Shown: positions 36,483 through 46,047, counted from the first letter of the stretch. The stretch is DNA of 64,000 bases from Pseudomonas sp. 102515 (GCF_031085165.1 NZ_JAVHTY010000001.1:744001-808000); one strand, 5' to 3'. Made by a program: numbers and translations. The notes: a model not told the origin generated them from the sequence alone.

Positions 36483-36502
36483 GGGTCCCCGGCCGGGGAC
36501 CC
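36483..36502. terminator. palindromic terminator between aotP and the convergent small ORF
   Basis: GGGTCCCCGG followed directly by CCGGGGACCC is a perfect 20-base palindrome four bases after the aotP stop. It also lies 46 bases beyond the stop of the opposite-strand ORF, so it could serve both. There is no T-tract. Confidence 0.5.
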
Positions 36503-36548
36503 TATGCGAACCGGGCGGCGCCAGCCGCTCAGGTTCGTGCCAGCCCGC

Positions 36549-36680
36549 TCAGCGGCGCTGCTGCTGGCGACGACGCTGGGCAGCCAGTCGCTCGCGTTCA
36601 CGACTGGGAATCGGGATGGCCTTGACCAGACCGAGCCGGGCGAGCAGGTCCAGCATCAGAGCTTGTATACGGTCGTTCAT
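36549..36680 (-). CDS. small basic protein (43 aa), unknown
   Basis: Begins MNDRIQALMLDLLARLGLVK and ends in an arginine/glutamine-rich tail (QRRRQQQRR). An amphipathic helix is followed by AIPIPSRERERL. The reverse strand has GAGGAG ending five bases before the ATG, one of the best ribosome binding sites in the window, which is why I call so short a frame. It may be a conserved pseudomonad microprotein; I recall similar short ORFs downstream of an oxygen-regulated sRNA leader (SicX/PA1414) in P. aeruginosa, but cannot verify homology. Confidence 0.6.
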   Translation of the reverse strand: MNDRIQALMLDLLARLGLVKAIPIPSRERERLAAQRRRQQQRR

Positions 36681-36821
36681 GAAAACTCCTCGAGCCAGCG
36701 CTCAGTCAGGGACAGCCATGGCGGGCAGAGCGTGCTGCCCTCCTCCACGATATTGAGTCTTTCCCTGTCGATTCAATCCATTGGCATGTGGTTGTTCGTC
36801 GCAACAGGGCTGCGCTTTGTC

Positions 36822-36848
36822 AAAAAGTGTGTCTTTCGCCTGAAAGAC
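36822..36848 (-). terminator. terminator-like hairpin in the leader of the small ORF
   Basis: Read on the minus strand, GTCTTTC-AGGC-GAAAGAC forms a perfect seven-pair stem with a four-base loop, followed by ACAC and five T. It lies about 140 bases upstream of the small ORF start, so transcripts from further upstream would stop early and give a short RNA, or be attenuated. The remaining 36681-37150 gap shows a weak FNR/ANR-like half-matching site at 36933-36946, and two inverted repeats upstream of the porin gene: GTTATC/GATAAC at 36995-37016 and ATAACAAC/GTTGTTAT at 37041-37097. Confidence 0.5.
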
Positions 36849-37150
36849 AGCGGCAGCACCGATGCGCCCTGGCCAGGCAGCCGAGTGGCGATTGTTATCG
36901 GAACCCATATCAAATCTGCCCGTCCTGACACTGCGATCGAGTTCAATTCGCGACCCATCAACTGACGAATGGTGAAAATATGCTGCGATCGTTGGTTATC
37001 ATCGTGGGGCGATAACGGGTTAGCCGCAGTTCCTCAGCCAATAACAACGATGTCATCAGGGTGCTCGCACCTCGATGTTTTCCCTGCTTGTTGTTATCCC
37101 CATCACATCCTTTCTCTAGTTCGCGTGACCGGCACGGCAGGAGTGCTCCC

Positions 37151-37876
37151 ATGACCAGATCCTTACCTCTCTTCATCGTTCTCGGGCTCCTGGCCAGTCC
37201 GGTGATGGCGGCCAGCTGGGGCCTGCAGCGCGAGGTGGGGGACTTCGATCTGAAGATGGGCACGGCGCCGTCACGCAGCATGGCGCAGGGACTGGTCGCA
37301 CCGAACTCCGCCGGCATGGGCGGTGGCTTCGATCTCACCCACGACAGCGGTCTGTACTTCGGCCAGTGGACGACCAACAACGCCTCGTCCGCGGAAGCGC
37401 CGCTGCTGGAGATGGACACCTACGCCGGCTACAAGCACCGCTTCGCCCCAGGCTATGGCTACGAACTGGGCGTGATCAACTACAGCAACCTGATCCAGAA
37501 CGTCGATCCCAGTCGCGAGCTGTATTCCGGGATGACCGTCTACGGCAAACGCCTGGGCGCGGCCTTCGCCAATGACCCGGGTCGCCACAACGCCTCGGTC
37601 TATGCCGACCTGGGGACCCTGCCGCTGATCAAGACCGGCGTCTCGCTCAAGTACACCAACTATGTGCTGGACGTACCTTCGACCCTCGACAGTGGCGGCA
37701 TGGTGCGCAGCTTCAACGACTGGTCGGTGAATTTGAGTCGCAAGTGGGTGAATACCCTGTTCAACCTGACCTACAGCGGCACTAGCCTGAGAGGCGCCGA
37801 CTGCTCGGTGTATTCGGGCCACAACACCTATTGCGACAGCGCCCTGATGCTCAAGGCCTCGCACCCCTTCTTCTAG
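37151..37876 (+). CDS. TorF-family putative outer-membrane porin
   Basis: A 241-residue protein with signal peptide MTRSLPLFIVLGLLASPVMA. The repeated alternating beta-strand pattern ends in aromatic residues (HPFF, C-terminal Phe), as in outer-membrane barrels. GFDLTHDSGLYFGQWTTN, GYKHRFAPGYGYELGV and FNDWSVNLSRKW match the Gcw_chp/TIGR02001 (TorF) pattern as I know it. ATG 37151 is preceded by AGGAG at about 37139-37143. It ends 37 bases before the convergent lhr gene. The solute is unknown. Confidence 0.75.
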   Translation: MTRSLPLFIVLGLLASPVMAASWGLQREVGDFDLKMGTAPSRSMAQGLVAPNSAGMGGGFDLTHDSGLYFGQWTTNNASSAEAPLLEMDTYAGYKHRFAPGYGYELGVINYSNLIQNVDPSRELYSGMTVYGKRLGAAFANDPGRHNASVYADLGTLPLIKTGVSLKYTNYVLDVPSTLDSGGMVRSFNDWSVNLSRKWVNTLFNLTYSGTSLRGADCSVYSGHNTYCDSALMLKASHPFF

Positions 37877-37913
37877 TCCGCTACTGTCGCACCAGGCTCC
37901 GTCCAAGACCGAC

Positions 37914-40900
37914 CTAGGGCCGTTCCCTTCCAAGTTGCTGCAGGGCCTGCCGCGCCCGCACCTGCTCCCCGGCTTCCAGCTCTACCAGCCAGTTGACCTT
38001 GGTCCCCACTCGCGTGGCGATCGGCACCCCGTCGCGATAGAGCAGGCGATTGCCGGCCACGGCGGGCACCTTGGTGCCAGGCAGCAGGGTGCCGACCAGA
38101 TTGAGCGGATCCAGCGCCGAGACGCACACCCAGAGATCTTCCGCCGGACGCTGGCGCCACTCGCGCAGGGGCGCAATGGCCGCCGGATCGGCGAATTGCT
38201 CGCCGGACAGACCAGCGATGAAGCGCCCGCCGCGGATTTCGCCGCGGGCTTCCAGGCGATGGCAGGCGCGCACGAGATCACGCCAGGGCGGCAAGACGGC
38301 GCTTTCGCGCTGTAGCAGCTGCCAGCAGAGCACGCCATAGCGACGCAGCAGCAGCCCGACCAGGCGCTCCAGCAGCGCATCCGGCAGCCGTGCCCCGACC
38401 GGCGCCGCGGCGGGCCGCAAGGCGACCCAGCGACCGGCATCGTCCATCCCGCCATAGAGCGCCATGCGCCCACGGCGTGCGCCGCTGCGGCTGCCCCGCT
38501 TGGCCGCCGGTAACAGCAGCGCGCGCAGGCCGGCGAAGCTGTCGGCGTTGACCGCACCGGCCCCCACCAGCTCGCCCAGGGCCGTCTCCAGCTCGCTGCG
38601 CAGCAGGCGCGCCTCGCCGAGCAGCTCATCGAAGAAAGAGGCACCGCGGCGCGTCAGCACCTCGAGCACCCGCTGCGCCTTGGGTGACAGCATCTCGCTG
38701 CCGGTGGGCTCGCTCAGGCCGGTCCAATCGGCCAGGTGCCGCCGCGGCAGCAGGACGATGGGCGAGCCCTTGACCGGTCCGCCGCCCCCGCGTCCCGCCT
38801 GGGGCAGGCGCAGCCAGGCCACGCGACCGGCGCGACAGAGGTCGTCGAGGTAGGTGAACTGATAACTCGGGAGGCGACTGGGCAGGATCTCGCCTTCCCA
38901 GCCGGCGGCGGCCACCTCGAAGCCTTCCAGCAGGCCGATCACCTGCTCCAGGCCCTCGTTACCTCTCAGGGTCGCCGGACCGGCCAGATGGTGGTGCTCC
39001 AGCAGGAATCTCAGGTAATCGGCCAGGGCCACCGGCTCGATGGCCTTGCGCAGACGCCCCAGGGTGTAGCGATGGATCCGCGCCAGCAGGTGGCGCTCGC
39101 ACCACTCCACGCTACCGCCTGCCGCGGAGAAGCACCCCTGCAGGACATAGCCCTCGCCCTGCAGGGCCAGCAGCGCCGGCGTGAGCTGCGCCGACGGCAA
39201 CCCGAGGCTGTCGGCCAGCTCGTCCTGGTCTACCGGACCCAGCGCGGTGAGGCGCGCGCGCAGCACCTCGACCAGGGCCGCCCCGGCATCCGCCGGCGCT
39301 GCGAAACCTGGCGGCGGACTGAGCACTGGCTCCGTGGCGGCGCCTGGAAACAGCATCTGGAACAACGGCAGTCGCTCGGCCGCGATCCAGAGGGTCGCTT
39401 CCGGCAGCCGCAACCGCCCTGCCCGCCCGGCCTTGACCAACTGACGGGCCTGGGCCTGGTGGGGTGCCAATTCCGCCTCGGTGAGAAAACCGACACCGAG
39501 CAGGGCTTCGTGCAGGTCATCGGCGCTCTCCAGCCGCGGCCAGGCTTCCTCCCGGACCAGGTCGGTGGCCGCCGGATCCAGGGCGCCCAGCTCGTCCGGA
39601 TCGGCGCCGCCAAAACGGCGATTCTGCACCGCCAGGGTCCGCCGCTCTTCGACGGGAGCATCGTCCAGATAGGCATAGGGCTTGGCCGTGAGCACCTCGA
39701 CAGCCAGCGGTGAGGGGCCGGGCAGGTCGCGGGTCAGCAGGGTCAGTCGGCCACCCGTGATACGCGCCAGCAGGGCCAGCCAGCCGCGGCTGTCGAGGGA
39801 CTCGTGCAGGCAGTCGTCGAGGGTCTGGCGGACCAGCGGATGATCCGGCACCTGCCGCTCGCCGGCGAGATTCTCCAGGCAGGCGACCTGGTCGGGAAAG
39901 ACCGTGGCCAGGAGGTCTTCGCTGCGCATGCGCTGCACCTGGGTGGCCACCTTGCGCCCGGCGCGGAAGCGCGGCAGGGCCAGGGCCGTGGTGGCGTTCC
40001 AGCGCCAGCGCACGGCGAACAGCGGGGCGTCGAGCAGCGCCTGGATCAGCACAGTCTCGGCGGTGGCCGGATGCAAGTAGCGCCAGACCTCGTCGAGCAC
40101 GAAGCTGTGGCTGGTGGCCAGCGAAAGGATCAGGGCGTTCTCGGTCGCTGCCGCCTGCAGCTCGACGTTGAAATGGCGGCAGAATCTCTTGCGCAGAGCC
40201 AGGCCCCAGGCGCGGTTGATACGGCTGCCGAAGGGCGCATGGATGATCAGCTGCATGCCGCCGGCCTGGTCGAAGAACCGCTCCATGACCAGGGTCTGCT
40301 GGGTCGGCAAGGCGCCCAGCGCCTGGCGCGCCCGACCGAGATAGTCCACCAACTGGCGTGCCGCGCCCTCCTCCAGCGCATAGGCCGCACCAATGCGGGC
40401 GATGGCCGGTTCCGGAGGTTCGTCGGTTGCGGGCAGTAGGGGTTCGAGTTCCGCGCGCAGCCGCGCCAGGCCCGCCGACAGCTCATCGCTACGGCCCGGC
40501 GCCTCGCCGTGCCAGAAGGGGATGTTGGGCGGCTGTCCCTTGGCATCCTCCACCCGCACCTTGCTGCCTTCGATCTTGACGATGCGGTAGGCGGTGTTGC
40601 CCAGCTGGAAGACGTCGCCCACCAGGCTTTCGAAGGCGAAATCCTCGTTGACGCTGCCGACGGTATGGCCCTGGGGTTCGAGCAGCACACTGAAGTCGCC
40701 GCTCTCCGGAATGGTGCCGCCGCTCATCACGGCGGTCGCCTTGCCGCCCCGGCGGCCGCGCAGGAGACCGTTGACCGCGTCCCGATGGACATAGGCGGCG
40801 CGCGGACCGCGGCGATCCGTATAGCCCTGGCTGAGCATCTCCACCACGGCCCGGTAATCGGCCTCGCTCAGCGCCGCATAGGGCTCGGCCTGGCGCAGCA

Positions 40901-42227
40901 CGGCCAGCAGCCCCGCTTCCGACCACTCCTGGCAGGCGACCTCGGCCACCAGTTGCTGAGCCAGGACATCCAGGGGCGCCACGGGGATATGCAGGGTATC
41001 CAGCTCACCGCGACGCACGCAGTCGAGCAGCGCCACGCATTCCACCAGGTCGTCGCGCGAGGTGGGAAACAGCCGTCCCTTGGGCAGGCCGCCGACCTGG
41101 TGATTGGCCCGTCCGACCCGTTGCAGGAAGGCGGCGATGGAACCCGGCGAGCCGATCTGACAGACCAGGTCGACGTCGCCAATGTCGATGCCCAGTTCCA
41201 GGGAAGCGGTCGCCAGCAGCAGGCGCAACTCGCCGCGCTTGAGGCGCTGCTCGGCGTCCAGTCGCTGTTCCCTGGCCAGGCTGCCGTGGTGGGCGGCCAC
41301 CTGGGCATTGCCCAGACGATCCGAGAGCTGTCGTGCCATGCGCTCGGCCAGGCGGCGGGTGTTGACGAACACCAGGGTGGTGCGGTGCGCCTCGGCCAGT
41401 TCGGCCAGGCGGTCGTAGACCAGCTCCCAGGCCTGAGTGGACAGCATTGCCTCCAGGGGGATGGGCGGCACCTCCAGGGCCAGGTCACGGGCGCGCTGGT
41501 GGCCGATGTCGATCATCGTACAGGGGCGGGCCTGCCCCTGCGCATCGCGCCCGACCAGAAAGGCGGCCACGGCGACCAGGGGCTTCTGGGTGGCGGACAG
41601 CCCGATACGCTGCAGCGAACGCCCGGTGAGGGCCTCCAGTCGCGCCAGGCTCAGGGTCAGGTGACTGCCGCGCTTGTCATCGGCGATGGCATGGATTTCG
41701 TCGACGATGACGCCGCGCACGCTGGCCAGCATCCGCCGCCCGGAATCCGAACCCAGCAGCACATAGAGAGATTCGGGCGTGGTGACCAGCAGGTGGGGCG
41801 GCCGCCGACGCATGGCGGCCCGCTCCTTCTGCGGGGTATCGCCAGTGCGCACCGCCGTGCGCAACGCCAGCGGCGGCAGGGCCCGTGCTTCCAGCGCCGC
41901 GCCAATGCCGGCCAGGGGTTCTTCGAGATTGAGGCGGATGTCGTTGGACAGGGCCTTGAGCGGCGACACATAGAGCCAGAGGCAGGCCTCGGGCAGGCCG
42001 CCCTCCTGCACCGCTTCCTGCACCAGGCCATCCAGCACGGCGAAGAAGGCGGTCAGCGTCTTGCCCGAACCGGTAGGCGCCGCCACCAGCACCGAGGCGC
42101 CGGCGCGAATGGCCGGCCAGGCCTGCAGCTGCGCCTCGGTCGGCGCGGGAAAGCGCGTCGTGAACCAGCTGCGCGGCGCTTCGTGAAAGTCCGCCAGGAC
42201 GGCGGCGGCAGGCGATATCGAGGTCAT
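37914..42227 (-). CDS. lhr: full-length Lhr superfamily-2 DNA/RNA helicase
   Basis: A 1437-residue ATPase, a length typical of full-length Lhr (helicase core of about 850 residues plus a long C-terminal domain). Motif I is APTGSGKT near residue 52, motif II is VDEIHAIADDKRGSH, motif III contains GLSATQ, and motif VI is QRVGRANHQ. ATG 42227 starts MTSISPAAAVLADF; an upstream GTG at 42260 would add 11 residues and cannot be excluded. Lhr is linked to DNA repair. It is distinct from the shorter ligase-associated Lhr-core helicase that usually accompanies the Exo-Lig pair. Confidence 0.92.
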   Translation of the reverse strand: MTSISPAAAVLADFHEAPRSWFTTRFPAPTEAQLQAWPAIRAGASVLVAAPTGSGKTLTAFFAVLDGLVQEAVQEGGLPEACLWLYVSPLKALSNDIRLNLEEPLAGIGAALEARALPPLALRTAVRTGDTPQKERAAMRRRPPHLLVTTPESLYVLLGSDSGRRMLASVRGVIVDEIHAIADDKRGSHLTLSLARLEALTGRSLQRIGLSATQKPLVAVAAFLVGRDAQGQARPCTMIDIGHQRARDLALEVPPIPLEAMLSTQAWELVYDRLAELAEAHRTTLVFVNTRRLAERMARQLSDRLGNAQVAAHHGSLAREQRLDAEQRLKRGELRLLLATASLELGIDIGDVDLVCQIGSPGSIAAFLQRVGRANHQVGGLPKGRLFPTSRDDLVECVALLDCVRRGELDTLHIPVAPLDVLAQQLVAEVACQEWSEAGLLAVLRQAEPYAALSEADYRAVVEMLSQGYTDRRGPRAAYVHRDAVNGLLRGRRGGKATAVMSGGTIPESGDFSVLLEPQGHTVGSVNEDFAFESLVGDVFQLGNTAYRIVKIEGSKVRVEDAKGQPPNIPFWHGEAPGRSDELSAGLARLRAELEPLLPATDEPPEPAIARIGAAYALEEGAARQLVDYLGRARQALGALPTQQTLVMERFFDQAGGMQLIIHAPFGSRINRAWGLALRKRFCRHFNVELQAAATENALILSLATSHSFVLDEVWRYLHPATAETVLIQALLDAPLFAVRWRWNATTALALPRFRAGRKVATQVQRMRSEDLLATVFPDQVACLENLAGERQVPDHPLVRQTLDDCLHESLDSRGWLALLARITGGRLTLLTRDLPGPSPLAVEVLTAKPYAYLDDAPVEERRTLAVQNRRFGGADPDELGALDPAATDLVREEAWPRLESADDLHEALLGVGFLTEAELAPHQAQARQLVKAGRAGRLRLPEATLWIAAERLPLFQMLFPGAATEPVLSPPPGFAAPADAGAALVEVLRARLTALGPVDQDELADSLGLPSAQLTPALLALQGEGYVLQGCFSAAGGSVEWCERHLLARIHRYTLGRLRKAIEPVALADYLRFLLEHHHLAGPATLRGNEGLEQVIGLLEGFEVAAAGWEGEILPSRLPSYQFTYLDDLCRAGRVAWLRLPQAGRGGGGPVKGSPIVLLPRRHLADWTGLSEPTGSEMLSPKAQRVLEVLTRRGASFFDELLGEARLLRSELETALGELVGAGAVNADSFAGLRALLLPAAKRGSRSGARRGRMALYGGMDDAGRWVALRPAAAPVGARLPDALLERLVGLLLRRYGVLCWQLLQRESAVLPPWRDLVRACHRLEARGEIRGGRFIAGLSGEQFADPAAIAPLREWRQRPAEDLWVCVSALDPLNLVGTLLPGTKVPAVAGNRLLYRDGVPIATRVGTKVNWLVELEAGEQVRARQALQQLGRERP

Positions 42228-42280
42228 CTGCCCAATATGGGAGTGGCCATAACAGGCCACAACCCGAGCCGACCGGCGGC

Positions 42281-43225
42281 TCAGGCGATGCGATTGCGCA
42301 ATTCGCCGCCCTGCAGCATGGCTTCGAGGTTGGCCAGCATCACCTGTTGCTGGGCCTGTTGGGCCGAGGCCGCATTGGCCGCCACATGAGGGCTGAGCAC
42401 CAGGTTGGGCTGCTGGCGCAGGCGCTCGGGCACCTCGGGTTCGCGGGCGAAGACATCCAGCGCCGCGCCGGCGATCACCCCCTGCTCCAGGGCTGCGGCC
42501 AGGGCGACTTCGTCGACCACGCTGCCGCGGGAGATATTGACCAGATGGCCTTCCGCGCCGAGCGCGGCCAGGATCTCGGCATCCACTGCCCCCACGGTCT
42601 CGGCGCTGGCGCGGACCGCCACCACCAGCACGTCGCTCCAGCGTGCCAGTTCCAGCAGGCTGCCGTGATAGGCATAGTCCAGCCCCCCTCGCGGCGAGCG
42701 ATTGAAATAGCCGATCTCCATGTCGAAGGCCGCGCCGCGCCGGGCGATGCGCCGCCCGATCTCGCCCAGGCCATAGATGCCCAGGCGCCGCCCGGCCAGG
42801 CCCGGCACCTGGGGCATGCGCTCGATGGCGTTGCCCTGCCAGCGGCCGCTGCGGACGAAGGCATCGCCTTGCAGCAGGCGGCGCGCGCTGGCCAGGATCA
42901 GGCCAAAGGTGAATTCCGCCACGGCGGTGGCATTGGCGTCACCGGCGGTGGTCACGGCGATGCCGCGCGCGCGACAGGCCGCCAGGTCGACCCCCTCGTA
43001 GCCAGTGCCGTAGCAGGCCACCAGGCGCAGGGCCGGCAGGGCATCCAGCAGCGCGGCGCGGGTCGGCAGGCCACCGATGGTCAGCAGAGCCACGGCTTCC
43101 TCGGCCCCGGCGGGCAGCGCCGCGGGATCGGCCGAAGGAAAGGGCCCCAGGACCCGGTAGTGGGCTTCGAGCCGGGTCACCAGTCCCGGGGGCAATTGCG
43201 GGGCCATCAGCAGCGTCGGTTTCAT
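42281..43225 (-). CDS. D-isomer-specific 2-hydroxyacid dehydrogenase
   Basis: A 314-residue NAD(P)-dependent reductase of the glyoxylate/hydroxypyruvate reductase type. The Rossmann motif is YGLGEIGRRIARRG. The catalytic trio is visible as Arg in VVAVRASAETVG, Glu in FAREPEVPE and His in LSPHVAANAAS. ATG 43225 has GGGAAAG upstream and gives MKPTLLMAPQLPPG; a longer frame to 43285 is less likely. It stands 53 bases upstream of lhr on the same strand and may share a transcript. The substrate cannot be told from sequence alone. Confidence 0.85.
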   Translation of the reverse strand: MKPTLLMAPQLPPGLVTRLEAHYRVLGPFPSADPAALPAGAEEAVALLTIGGLPTRAALLDALPALRLVACYGTGYEGVDLAACRARGIAVTTAGDANATAVAEFTFGLILASARRLLQGDAFVRSGRWQGNAIERMPQVPGLAGRRLGIYGLGEIGRRIARRGAAFDMEIGYFNRSPRGGLDYAYHGSLLELARWSDVLVVAVRASAETVGAVDAEILAALGAEGHLVNISRGSVVDEVALAAALEQGVIAGAALDVFAREPEVPERLRQQPNLVLSPHVAANAASAQQAQQQVMLANLEAMLQGGELRNRIA

Positions 43226-43431
43226 CTTGTAATACTTTCCCTGGGGCAAAACCCAAGCGTCGCCAGCAGGAGCCGTGGTCGTCAACCATTCTCTTTAGGC
43301 TGCCGGTTTCGGCGGTCTTCATCAGTGCCCCCGGACCAGGCCAAGTCCTTGATCGGCTGGGAAATTCGCGCAACTTGTCGACCCGACCCCAGGTCCGATC
43401 GGCGTCCGCCAACCACACAGGGATTTTCGGG

Positions 43432-44661
43432 ATGACCAGAGTTCTCCGCCAGGCCGGCACCACCTGCTGTCTTGCCTTGCTCGCCGGCAGCCTGCCGTTG
43501 ACCGCCACGGCGCTGGAATTCAGCGGCTACGGCCGGGTAGGCGCCGGTGGCGCCGCGGAAGGTGGCAAGCAGAGCTGCTTCCAGCTGCCCGGGGCACCCG
43601 CCAAGTACCGCCTGGGTAACGAATGCGAGACCTACTGGGAACTCGAACTCCACCAGACCCTGTACAGGGGCGTCGATGGCACCGAACTCAAGGTGCACGG
43701 CATGGCCAGTCTCTACAACGTCTACGACCAGACCCCGACCTTCAGTGGCGACAACGGCAACGTGCGCCTGCCGCAGATCTGGACCAGCCTCAGCCTGCCG
43801 GCGCTCAATGGTGGCGGCATCTGGGCCGGCCGGCGTTACTACAAGCGTCACGACATCCATATCAACGACTTCTACTACTGGAATCCGAGCGGCACCGGCT
43901 TCGGCCTGGAGGACTACGGGCTGGGCGACAGCGGTATGCGGCTGAGCTACGCCTTCAGTCGCGAAGACAACATCGACCAGCCGGACAAGGCCAACCGGCA
44001 CGACGTGAACCTGGGCGGGATCAAGACCAATCCCGGTGGCGAGATCGAACTGGGGCTGTCCTATATCCAGCGCGCCGGCCAGGTACGGAACGCTCACAGT
44101 GGTTGGTCGGCCACCGCCGAGCACAAGCAGGCGCAGTTCTTTGGCGGGGTCAACGTCTTCACCGTGCAGTACGGCCGCGGCCCGGGCACCGGCCTGGGCG
44201 CTACCGGCAGCCTGACCGCCGACCAGGATTACGAAAGCCTGCGCGTGCTCGAATCGCCGCGCTGGCAGCTCACCCCGCGCTTCGGCGGCCAGTTGCTGGC
44301 GCTCTACCAGCGCGACCGCGCGCCCGGGGATGGCGGCCAGACCTGGTATTCCTTCGGCGTGCGACCCAGCTATGCCTTCACCCGGCGGTTCAAGCTGCAG
44401 GTGGAATTCGGCCACGATCAGATCCACCCCGACAGCGGCGCCACCCGCAAGTTGAACAAGGTCACCGTGGCCCCGACCCTGGCGCTGGGCGGCATGGGGC
44501 TGATGGACCGCCCGGAGATCCGCCTCTACTGGACCTACGCCAGCTGGAACCGCGGCGCCCAGGACGCCGCGGTGGCCGGTACGGCGCTGTCCGACAGCGG
44601 CGCCTTCGGCGACGCCCGCCACGGCAACAACTTCGGCGTGCAGCTGGAAACCTGGTGGTAG
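43432..44661 (+). CDS. maltoporin (LamB)-family carbohydrate porin
   Basis: A 409-residue outer-membrane protein with a signal sequence (to about residue 24, LPLTATA) and mature start LEFSGYGRVGAGGAAEGG. LamB-family features are QSCFQLPGAPAKYRLGNECE, WAGRRYYKRHDIHINDFYYW and the C-terminal NNFGVQLETWW, ending in Trp as barrels do. ATG 43432 follows a region without a strong ribosome binding site (CGGG). No sugar transporter gene lies next to it, so the substrate is not indicated by context. It is divergent from the hydroxyacid dehydrogenase. Confidence 0.85.
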   Translation: MTRVLRQAGTTCCLALLAGSLPLTATALEFSGYGRVGAGGAAEGGKQSCFQLPGAPAKYRLGNECETYWELELHQTLYRGVDGTELKVHGMASLYNVYDQTPTFSGDNGNVRLPQIWTSLSLPALNGGGIWAGRRYYKRHDIHINDFYYWNPSGTGFGLEDYGLGDSGMRLSYAFSREDNIDQPDKANRHDVNLGGIKTNPGGEIELGLSYIQRAGQVRNAHSGWSATAEHKQAQFFGGVNVFTVQYGRGPGTGLGATGSLTADQDYESLRVLESPRWQLTPRFGGQLLALYQRDRAPGDGGQTWYSFGVRPSYAFTRRFKLQVEFGHDQIHPDSGATRKLNKVTVAPTLALGGMGLMDRPEIRLYWTYASWNRGAQDAAVAGTALSDSGAFGDARHGNNFGVQLETWW

Positions 44662-44678
44662 ACACAGGCAAGCGAGAC

Positions 44679-44697
44679 CGCCCGTCATGACCGGGCG
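44679..44697 (+). terminator. hairpin after the LamB-family porin gene
   Basis: CGCCCG-TCATGAC-CGGGCG is a six-pair stem with a seven-base loop, 17 bases after the stop codon. It is followed by AACTAAAC rather than a T-tract, so its role as a terminator is tentative. Confidence 0.35.
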
Positions 44698-44760
44698 AAC
44701 TAAACGTAGGCCGCCCGGTCGGTGTTCCTGACAACCAAATGGCCGACCAGGGAGAACGCC

Positions 44761-46044
44761 ATGAATCCTCTCGCCCGCGAGCTGCCCGCAGCGAGTGACA
44801 CCGCCACCACCCTGCTCGACCGCTTCCAGCGCGTGCGCCGGGCCAGCGAGGCGCTCTGCGCCCCACTCACCGTCGAGGACTACGTCATCCAGAGCATGGC
44901 CGACGTCAGTCCGCCGAAATGGCACCTGGCCCACGTCACCTGGTTCTTCGAGGCCTTCATCCTCAAGCCCTTCCTCAAGGGTTACCAGACGCCCAATCCA
45001 GCCTACGACTACCTGTTCAATTCCTATTACGAGACCCACGGCAAGCCCTTTCCCCGGGCGGCCCGCGGGCACCTGTCGCGGCCGGGCGTGGACGACGTCT
45101 ATCGCTTTCGCGCGGCGGTGGACGCCGCCATGGCCGAGCTGCTGAGTTCTCCGCCCGCCGAACATGCCGCCGAGATCGCCCGGCGCCTGGAGCTGGGCCT
45201 GCACCACGAGCAGCAACACCAGGAATTGCTGCTCATGGACATCAAGCACATCCTGGCGCAGAACCCGCTGCATCCGGTCTATCGCGCCGACTTGGCCAAG
45301 GGCCCCGCGGCCGGGGTCGCGCCCCTGGGTTGGGAAGCGCATCCGGGCGGCGTCCGGCATGTCGGCCATGGCGGCGAAGGCTTCGCCTTCGATTGCGAGA
45401 CGCCGGTCCATCGGCAATTCGTCGACGACTTCCAGCTGGCCGATCGCCTGGTCACCAATGGCGAATACCTGGCCTTCATCGAGGACAACGGCTATGGCCG
45501 CAGCGATCTCTGGCTGTCCGACGGCGCCGCGGCCATCCGCACCCTCGGCTGGCAGGCACCGCTGTATTGGGAGAAGCTCGATGGCGTCTGGCACCACTTC
45601 ACCCTTGGAGGCCTGACTCCGGTGGATCCGACCGCGCCGGTCTGCCACCTGAGCTTCTACGAAGCCGATGCCTACGCCAGCTGGGCCGGGGCCCGACTGC
45701 CCACCGAGGCGGAATGGGAAACCGTGGCGGCGCGCCAGCCGATCCAGGGCAATTTCGTCGACCAGGATCACCTGCAGCCGGTCGCCAACACGGGCCAGGG
45801 CATGCGCCAGCTGTTCGGCGATGTCTGGGAGTGGACCGGCAGCGCCTTCCGCCCCTATCCCGGTTTCAAGCCACTGCCGGGCAGTCTGGGCGAATACAAC
45901 GGCAAGTTCATGTCTGGGCAGATGGTCCTGCGCGGTGGCTGCTGCGCCACGCCCCGGGACAATGTGCGCGCCACCTATCGCAACTTCTTCTATCCCACCA
46001 TGCGCTGGCAGTTCTCCGGCCTGCGCCTGGCCAGAGAGGTCTGA
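44761..46044 (+). CDS. egtB: ergothioneine biosynthesis sulfoxide synthase EgtB
   Basis: A 427-residue non-haem iron enzyme that couples trimethylhistidine (hercynine) to a cysteine thiol donor with O2, the key C-S bond step in ergothioneine synthesis. The N-terminal DinB-like domain holds the iron ligands: WHLAHVTWFFE (His58) and LHHEQQHQELL (HxxxH, His149/His153). The C-terminal formylglycine-generating-enzyme-like domain includes RLPTEAEWE, LFGDVWEWTGSAF and LRGGCCATP. ATG 44761 follows AGGGAGAACGCC. The methyltransferase gene egtD starts three bases after its stop. Confidence 0.92.
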   Translation: MNPLARELPAASDTATTLLDRFQRVRRASEALCAPLTVEDYVIQSMADVSPPKWHLAHVTWFFEAFILKPFLKGYQTPNPAYDYLFNSYYETHGKPFPRAARGHLSRPGVDDVYRFRAAVDAAMAELLSSPPAEHAAEIARRLELGLHHEQQHQELLLMDIKHILAQNPLHPVYRADLAKGPAAGVAPLGWEAHPGGVRHVGHGGEGFAFDCETPVHRQFVDDFQLADRLVTNGEYLAFIEDNGYGRSDLWLSDGAAAIRTLGWQAPLYWEKLDGVWHHFTLGGLTPVDPTAPVCHLSFYEADAYASWAGARLPTEAEWETVAARQPIQGNFVDQDHLQPVANTGQGMRQLFGDVWEWTGSAFRPYPGFKPLPGSLGEYNGKFMSGQMVLRGGCCATPRDNVRATYRNFFYPTMRWQFSGLRLAREV

Positions 46045-46047
46045 CCC

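Noticed and set aside
40509-42389. 626-codon open frame antisense to lhr
   Set aside because: Composition is that of an antisense shadow, and all helicase motifs are on the minus strand.
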